Source: Chloroflexota bacterium (GTDB lineage Bacteria > Chloroflexota > Anaerolineae > Caldilineales > Caldilineaceae). From it: a stretch of 12,660 nt of DNA. Position 1 is the stretch's first letter, and each line of letters starts with the position of its first letter. Made by a program: the position numbers and the translations under genes. Below the pieces are notes generated by a model. That model did no database searches and was not told where the DNA came from. It saw only the letters and a program-made list of their open reading frames with translations. The stretch lies in contig DMDA01000029.1 of NCBI GenBank assembly GCA_003451595.1, positions 39,945-52,604 on the forward strand, in the 5' to 3' direction. This document shows, one piece after another, positions 7,649 to 12,660 of the stretch.

Positions 7649-9748
7649 ATGCTCACTACACCGCGTCAGATCACGCGCGCACTTGACCGCGTGCTGCATA
7701 AGGTTGAGAAGCCAGCGCGCTACACCGGCGGCGAACTCAACAGCGTCGTCAAGGATTGGCGCGACCCCGCCATCAAGACGAAGGTCGCGCTTGCCTTCCC
7801 CGACATTTACGAGCTGGGCGGCAGCAACCTCGGCCTGATGGTGCTCTACGACCTGATCAACCGGCGCCCCGATCTGCTGGCGGAACGCGTTTACTGCCCC
7901 TGGCCGGATTTCGAGATGTACATGCGCCGCGACGCCATCCCGCTCTATGGGCTGGAGACGCGTCACCCGGTGCGCGACTTCGACATCCTGGGCTTCAGCC
8001 TGCCCTACGAACAACTCTACACGAATGTGCTGACGATGCTCGACCTGGCCGGCCTGCCGCTGCGCGCCGCCGAGCGCACGGTCGATGACCCATTGGTGAT
8101 CGCGGGCGGCTCCGCCTGCTACAACCCGGAGCCGATGAGCGCCTTCTTCGACGCCATGATCATCGGTGAGGGCGAAGAGGTGATCTTCGAGGTAATCGCG
8201 GCGTATGAGGAATGGCGACTAGAGATCGGGAGATTGAGAGATAGGGAGATTAGGGAAGTGGCGACTGCATCCAATCTCCAATCTCCAATCTCTCAATCGC
8301 CTAATCGCCTTTCCCTCCTGGCCAAACTTGCCGCCATCCCCGGCGTCTATGTGCCGGCGTTCTACACGGTGAGCTACGCCGCCGACGGCACAATCGCAGC
8401 GGTGACGCCTAATCATCCGGCCGCGCCAGCGCAGGTGCTGAAGCGCGTGGTGACAGTGTTGCCGCCGCCCGTGACGAAATTCATCGTGCCCTACATCAAC
8501 GTCGTACACAATCGCGCTGCCATCGAGATTATGCGCGGCTGTACGCGTGGCTGTCGCTTTTGCCAGGCTGGCATGATCTTCCGACCCGTGCGCGAACGTC
8601 CTGTCGAAGAGGTGTTGCAGGCGGTCGATGCCATGATCGAGCAGTGCGGCTTCGAGGAAGTGAGCTTCCTGAGCCTGAGCAGTAGTGATTACAGCTATGT
8701 CGAAGAGCTGGTGCGCCGCACTGTGGAGCGACACGGCGCCAAACGGCTGAGCGTCGGCCTGCCCAGCCTGCGCATCGAGAGCTTCAGCGTCGATCTGATG
8801 GATCTGCTGGAGAAAGGGCGGCGGCGTTCTGGCTTCACCTTTGCGCCCGAAGCCGCCACCGACCGCTTGCGCGACGTCATCAACAAACCGATTGCCTCCG
8901 CCGAGCTACTGGCGACCGCCGCAGAAGTCTACAAGCGCGGCTGGACCACGATCAAAATGTACTTCATGATCGGCCACCCCACGCAGACACTGGAGGATGT
9001 CAGGGCGATCGCCGATCTGTCGAAGCAGGTGTTGGCTGTCGGACGGCGCGTGCTGGGCAAGAAGGCCAATGTGCGCATCGGCGTCAGCACACTGGTGCCC
9101 AAGCCTCACACCCCTTTCCAATGGGTGCCGATGGAGGACGAGGCGGTGATCAATGCACAGATCGAGATGTTACAACGCGAGTTGCGCGGGCCAGGCATCC
9201 ACTTCTCTTGGAATGACCCGGCGGAGACGCTGGTGGAGGCGTTCCTGACGCGCGGCGACCGACGCATGGCGGATGTGATCGAACTGGCGTGGCGCAAGGG
9301 CGCCAGGATGGAAGGCTGGAGCGATTATTTTAATTTTGGCGCCTGGCAAGCTGCTTTTGCCGAGCTAGGGTTGGACATGAACTGGTACGCTCGCCGTCAG
9401 CGCGCGCTCGATGAGGTGCTGCCGTGGGAACATATCTCCGCAGGGTTGAAGAAGCAGTTCCTGATGGATGAGTACATCCACACCTACCAGGGGGGCGTTG
9501 TGGACGACTGTCGTGAGCATTGTTTCTCGTGTGGGATTCTTGGCTATTTCAAGGAACAGCGTCGCGATGCACCTGACGCCGGATGGGGTTGTCCGCCGCT
9601 AGGGCGTGACAAGGCGCGCCAACCCGTCAGCGTTACGCCTATCCCGCTTTACTTCAACGACGAGATGTCCCCTGAGCTGACCGGCCAGTTTGCTGAACGG
9701 GTGCCACAACGCCGCTTTGGGACAGTAAGCAAGCGCGTGCAAAATTGA
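7649..9748 (+). CDS. TIGR03960-type B12-binding-domain radical SAM protein
   Basis: A 699-residue member of a radical SAM family of unsettled function that usually travels with a DUF2344 protein. The N-terminal part (about 40-180) has the B12-binding-like fold, with FPDIYELGGSNLG (50-62) and AGGSACYNPEP (152-162). No DxHxxG cobalamin-ligand motif is seen. The radical SAM motif is CTRGCRFC (C298, C302, C305), expected to hold a 4Fe-4S cluster that cleaves SAM. FTFAPEAATDRLR and a KMYFMIGHPTQT stretch follow in the barrel. The C-terminal DCREHCFSCG carries C621, C625 and C628, a second CX3CX2C. The start is set by AAGGAA (7635-7640), 8 bp before the ATG. Upstream in-frame codons run into the tRNA-like fragment and were rejected. 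Residues about 188-222 are an in-frame repeat-derived insertion. The stop overlaps another copy of that repeat. The substrate is unknown. Confidence 0.9.
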   Translation: MLTTPRQITRALDRVLHKVEKPARYTGGELNSVVKDWRDPAIKTKVALAFPDIYELGGSNLGLMVLYDLINRRPDLLAERVYCPWPDFEMYMRRDAIPLYGLETRHPVRDFDILGFSLPYEQLYTNVLTMLDLAGLPLRAAERTVDDPLVIAGGSACYNPEPMSAFFDAMIIGEGEEVIFEVIAAYEEWRLEIGRLRDREIREVATASNLQSPISQSPNRLSLLAKLAAIPGVYVPAFYTVSYAADGTIAAVTPNHPAAPAQVLKRVVTVLPPPVTKFIVPYINVVHNRAAIEIMRGCTRGCRFCQAGMIFRPVRERPVEEVLQAVDAMIEQCGFEEVSFLSLSSSDYSYVEELVRRTVERHGAKRLSVGLPSLRIESFSVDLMDLLEKGRRRSGFTFAPEAATDRLRDVINKPIASAELLATAAEVYKRGWTTIKMYFMIGHPTQTLEDVRAIADLSKQVLAVGRRVLGKKANVRIGVSTLVPKPHTPFQWVPMEDEAVINAQIEMLQRELRGPGIHFSWNDPAETLVEAFLTRGDRRMADVIELAWRKGARMEGWSDYFNFGAWQAAFAELGLDMNWYARRQRALDEVLPWEHISAGLKKQFLMDEYIHTYQGGVVDDCREHCFSCGILGYFKEQRRDAPDAGWGCPPLGRDKARQPVSVTPIPLYFNDEMSPELTGQFAERVPQRRFGTVSKRVQN
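8228..8315 (+). repeat. Hairpin repeat element inserted in frame in the radical SAM gene
   Basis: A purine-rich left arm (8232-8251, containing GATTGAGAGAT) pairs with a pyrimidine-rich right arm (8280-8298, containing ATCTCTCAATC) with one mismatch and one single-base bulge. AATCTCC is repeated three times in tandem (8273-8293, the last copy ending in T). Translation gives a low-complexity, charged then Ser/Gln/Pro-rich stretch, EIGRLRDREIREVATASNL followed by QSPISQSPNRLS, between family-like sequences IIGEGEEVIFEV and LLAKLAAIPGVYVP. A related copy starts at 9744. Confidence 0.65.
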
Positions 9749-9839
9749 GAGATCAGGAAATTGGGCGAATTGGGGGGACTGCGAGATTTGGTAAGCCTTA
9801 CGCTGCCTTCCGCATCGCCCCACTCTCTCAGCCCCTTTT
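9744..9839 (+). repeat. Second copy of the hairpin repeat, spanning the radical SAM stop codon and the intergenic gap
   Basis: ATTGAGAGAT (9744-9753) matches 8233-8242 exactly, and a shared GACTGC follows (9777-9782 against 8263-8268) with similar purine-rich sequence between. The right arm (9824-9835, TCTCTCAGCCCC) pairs imperfectly with GGGG-ACTGCGAGA (9774-9786). A small GTAAG/CTTAC hairpin sits in the loop, and TTTT follows at 9836-9839. The TGA stop of the radical SAM gene (9746-9748) lies inside the left end. The stem plus T-run might weakly attenuate transcription into the next gene, but the loop is long and the stem imperfect. Confidence 0.5.
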
Positions 9840-9852
9840 AGGATAACCGACC

Positions 9853-10710
9853 ATGACCGCAGAAACGCAGACTCTGCCGCGCCAGCGCGTACGCATTCAC
9901 TACACCAAAGGCGAGGCGATCAAGTTCATTTCACATCACGACGAGTTTCGTCTGTGGGAGCGGGCGCTGCGTCGCACCGGGTTGCCGCTGCTCTACAAAC
10001 AAGGCTTCAACCCACAGCCGCACATGCAATTCGCAGCACCGTTGGGCGTGGGCATCACTGGCGTCAACGAGCCGTTGGATATTATTCTGGCGCCGCCGCT
10101 GCCGCTGGCAGAGGTGACCGCCCGGCTGCGCGCTGCGTTGCCTCCAGGCGTCGAGCTGCGGTCAGTAACGGAAGCGCCGCTGGCGACTGAAGCGTTGCAA
10201 AACCTGATCATCGGCGCCGACTATCAGATCATCCTCTTTGCGGAGCCGGACGAGATCACCGCTGACCTGATTGAGGCGCGTATCGCTGCGTTCCTGCACA
10301 GCGATACGATCTGGCGCGAACGTCAGCGCAAAGGTAAGTATTACACCTATAACCTGCGCCCCTTGGTCTTCGAGCTACGCTATCTTGGCTACGACACAGC
10401 GCAGGAAGAGCACCGCATCTTTCTACGCGTGCAGATGCGCAACGGCGCCACCGGCCGCCCCGATGAGGTGGTCGACGCGCTGGGCTTCGATGATTTCGCC
10501 CGCACGCTGCGGCGAGAGCGCATCTATTTTGCTGGCGCAGCGGAAGATGAAGCGATCTTCGCCGCCTACCCCGTGGTGACGCAGGAGCAGATCGCAGCGC
10601 CGCCTGGGGTGCGGGGAGCTGCGCTGCGCCAGCCCCCCGGCCAGGACGAGCACACCGTCCACGCCGGTCGCCGCACGATCAACGAACGTGCGGCAGACGA
10701 ATTTGTCTAG
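9853..10710 (+). CDS. TIGR03936 radical-SAM-linked protein (DUF2344)
   Basis: A 285-residue protein of the family that is encoded beside, or fused to, TIGR03960 radical SAM proteins. It probably acts with the upstream gene product on the same unknown substrate. The family signature is near the N-terminus: RVRIHYTKGEAIKFISHHDE (11-30), then RALRRTGLPLLYKQGFNPQP and FAAPLGVGITGVNEPLDI. No catalytic residues are established for the family to my knowledge. The last 30 or so residues are polar and Gly/Arg-rich and look like a variable tail. AGGA (9840-9843) lies 9 bp before the ATG. It is 104 bp downstream of the radical SAM gene, likely the same operon. Its stop is only 4 bp from the stop of the convergent gene, leaving no room for a terminator between them. 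Confidence 0.88.
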   Translation: MTAETQTLPRQRVRIHYTKGEAIKFISHHDEFRLWERALRRTGLPLLYKQGFNPQPHMQFAAPLGVGITGVNEPLDIILAPPLPLAEVTARLRAALPPGVELRSVTEAPLATEALQNLIIGADYQIILFAEPDEITADLIEARIAAFLHSDTIWRERQRKGKYYTYNLRPLVFELRYLGYDTAQEEHRIFLRVQMRNGATGRPDEVVDALGFDDFARTLRRERIYFAGAAEDEAIFAAYPVVTQEQIAAPPGVRGAALRQPPGQDEHTVHAGRRTINERAADEFV

Positions 10711-10714
10711 CGCC

Positions 10715-11479
<765 letters not shown>

Positions 11480-11500
11480 AAACGCTCCTTTCGTGCGTCA

Positions 11501-11509
11501 AGTATATCA
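11501..11509 (-). promoter_or_regulatory. Extended -10 promoter of the isomerase-like gene
   Basis: The minus strand reads TGATATACT, an extended -10 (TGnTATAAT-like) 21 bp before the start codon. Transcription would begin near 11494, giving a very short leader that still contains the AAGGAG ribosome binding site. No good -35 hexamer is seen, as is common for extended -10 promoters. Confidence 0.5.
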
Positions 11510-11512
11510 CTC

Positions 11513-11538
11513 CCCCACGCGTGCGTCTCTGCGTGGGG
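11513..11538. promoter_or_regulatory. Inverted repeat, candidate shared operator between divergent genes
   Basis: CCCCACGC (11513-11520) and GCGTGGGG (11531-11538) are perfect inverted 8-mers with 10 bp between. The overlapping CACGCGTG (11516-11523) is itself palindromic. The site sits between the two divergent promoters, immediately upstream of the isomerase -10, where a dimeric regulator could control both directions. No regulator gene is adjacent. Confidence 0.4.
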
Positions 11539-11562
11539 CGCGGCGGGCATGGGGCGCAACCT

Positions 11563-11592
11563 TTGGTAAACCGCCGGTGCAGAGACTACAAT
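11563..11592 (+). promoter_or_regulatory. Promoter of the RidA-family / cofE unit
   Basis: TTGGTA (11563-11568) and TACAAT (11587-11592) are separated by 18 bp. Transcription would start near 11599, about 37 nt before the RidA-family start codon, which has its own AAGGA ribosome binding site at 11624-11628. Confidence 0.5.
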
Positions 11593-11635
11593 GCAGCAAA
11601 GAGTTGGTGGAAAACACACATAGAAGGATTCGACG

Positions 11636-12028
11636 ATGGAATATTTCACTACACCCGATGTCACCTATCTGACGTCGCCAGCGATGGCGGGACTGCCCTT
11701 CTCCGAAGCAGTGCGCGTCGGCAATCTACTCTTCCTCTCCGGTCAGCTTGGACGCGACGCCAGCGGACGCATCGTTCCCGGTGGTATTGCCGCCGAAACG
11801 CGTCAGACAATGGAAAATATCAAAGCGGCGCTAGAGCGGCATGGCGCTTCGCTGGATCGCGTCGTGAAGGTGACTGTGTTCATGGCGGACATGGCGGAAT
11901 GGGCAGAGATGAACCGCGTCTATGTGACTTACTTTCCAAACCATCTGCCCGCGCGCAGCGCGCTCGGCGCCAACGGCCTGGCATTGGGTGCGCGCGTCGA
12001 GATCGAGTGCATCGCCGTCGTCGGGTAA
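11636..12028 (+). CDS. RidA family protein (YjgF/YER057c/UK114)
   Basis: A 130-residue cytoplasmic protein. Members of the archetype group hydrolyse reactive enamine/imine intermediates made by PLP enzymes such as threonine dehydratase, protecting PLP enzymes from damage. Diagnostic sequences are LLFLSGQLGRD (31-41), TRQTMENIKAALE (55-67), VVKVTVFMADM (76-86), the PARS motif with Arg107, and the VEIECIAV end with Glu122. Arg107 and Glu122 align with Arg105 and Glu120 of E. coli RidA, so the imine-hydrolase site looks intact. The length is normal. AAGGA lies 7 bp before the ATG. It is followed after 23 bp by cofE on the same strand, and the two probably share a transcript. Which Rid subgroup it belongs to cannot be told by eye. 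Confidence 0.93.
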   Translation: MEYFTTPDVTYLTSPAMAGLPFSEAVRVGNLLFLSGQLGRDASGRIVPGGIAAETRQTMENIKAALERHGASLDRVVKVTVFMADMAEWAEMNRVYVTYFPNHLPARSALGANGLALGARVEIECIAVVG

Positions 12029-12051
12029 TCGAACGGGATATCGAGGACTTC

Positions 12052-12660
12052 ATGGCTTCCATACACTTGTTTGCCGTCCCAGGGCTGCCGTCCATTCAGC
12101 CTGGGGATGACGTGGCGGCGCTAATCGCAGCAAGGCTGACTGCTGCTGGTGAAACGCTGCAAGCCGGCGACATCCTGGTGATTGCGCAGAAAGTTATCAG
12201 CAAGGCGGAAGGACGGCTGGTGCGGCTGGCGGACGTGACGCCGGGAGCGCAAGCGCAGGAAATTGCCGCCATCGTCGGCAAGGACCCACGCGTAATTCAG
12301 GTGGTGCTGGACGACAGCCGGGAGGTGCTGCGCGTGCGACGCGGATTGTTGGTCGTCGAGCAACGCAGTGGTTGGGTTTGCGCCAACGCCGGCGTTGACC
12401 GCAGCAATGTGCAACCCGGCGACGATAGCGACTATCTGGCGTTGTTACCCGCCGACGCCGACGCCAGCGCCGCCGCGATCCGCGCCCGTCTGACTGAACT
12501 CACCGGTGTGGCGCCAGCGGTAATTATTAACGATAGTCATGGCCGCGCCTGGCGCATCGGCACCGTCGGTACGGCGATTGGGTGTGCGGGTCTGCCCCCA
12601 ATCTGGAACCAACGCGGGCTACACGACCTCTTTGGCTATGAGCTTGTCTCTAGCGAAGAG
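12052..12660 (+). CDS. cofE: Coenzyme F420-0:L-glutamate ligase CofE (3' end beyond window)
   Basis: The first 203 residues of a GTP-dependent ligase that adds gamma-linked L-glutamate to F420-0 in the last steps of coenzyme F420 synthesis. The reading frame is still open at the window end. Signatures include ILVIAQKVISKAEGR (41-55), DPRVIQVVLDDSREVLRVR (78-96), GWVCANAGVDRSNV (107-120), LLPADADASA (131-140) and NDSHGRAWRIGTVGTAIG (160-177). Asp116 and Asp161 sit in the positions I expect to bind metal in the family. The start is the ATG preceded by GAGGA (12043-12047) at 4 bp, a little close but acceptable. It lies 23 bp after the RidA-family gene. Bacterial CofE is sometimes fused to an FMN-dependent domain (FbiB type); whether that is so here lies outside the window. 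Confidence 0.92.
   Translation, partial: MASIHLFAVPGLPSIQPGDDVAALIAARLTAAGETLQAGDILVIAQKVISKAEGRLVRLADVTPGAQAQEIAAIVGKDPRVIQVVLDDSREVLRVRRGLLVVEQRSGWVCANAGVDRSNVQPGDDSDYLALLPADADASAAAIRARLTELTGVAPAVIINDSHGRAWRIGTVGTAIGCAGLPPIWNQRGLHDLFGYELVSSEE

Noticed and set aside
8273..8293. CRISPR-like or microsatellite array
   Set aside because: Only three 7-bp units in direct contact, no spacers and no cas genes; it is part of the hairpin repeat's right arm.

Overview
The window reads as a piece of a moderately GC-rich, probably chloroflexotal chromosome. The pointers are a very large CHASE/PAS hybrid kinase, a MoeA fused to a molybdate-binding-type PBP domain, a B12-type radical SAM / DUF2344 pair, and a coenzyme F420 gene (cofE). 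This assignment rests on gene content and style only, not on a search, and is tentative. Most of the window is ordinary chromosomal housekeeping and accessory metabolism. The unusual material lies in the intergenic repeats and in how they touch gene ends.

Layout. 1-173: leader of the kinase gene, holding a decayed repeat element and a 15-bp tandem repeat. 174-5123 (+): a 1649-residue hybrid sensor histidine kinase with two extracytoplasmic sensor regions, four PAS domains, HisKA/HATPase and two receiver domains. 5124-5425: a 302-bp gap between convergent genes, mostly filled by a MITE-like element with 13-bp direct repeats, imperfect terminal inverted repeats and a perfect 24-bp hairpin inside. 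5426-7378 (-): MoeA fused to a C-terminal PBP domain. 7379-7648: a divergent control region with promoter-like sequences, an inverted repeat and a stranded 3' piece of a tRNA. 7649-9748 (+) and 9853-10710 (+): a TIGR03960-type B12-binding radical SAM protein and its usual partner, a TIGR03936/DUF2344 protein. 10715-11479 (-): a hydroxypyruvate-isomerase-like TIM-barrel protein, convergent with the DUF2344 gene at a 4-bp distance. 11480-11635: a compact divergent promoter region. 11636-12028 (+): a RidA-family protein. 12052-12660 (+): the first 203 codons of cofE, cut by the window end.

How the genes work together. The radical SAM gene and the DUF2344 gene form a likely two-gene operon. ridA-family and cofE are 23 bp apart and probably co-transcribed. 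The hyi-like gene shares a divergent regulatory region with them. The kinase stands alone, with no response regulator or HPt gene beside it in the window.

The most noteworthy signals are three. (i) An element seems to have inserted exactly at the moeA stop codon, leaving a 13-bp duplication and an unchanged protein end. (ii) A purine/pyrimidine hairpin repeat occurs twice, once in frame inside the radical SAM gene and once across its stop codon. (iii) A tRNA T-arm plus acceptor 3' strand is present with no 5' half. I found no CRISPR array, no intact RNA gene and no clear defence system.
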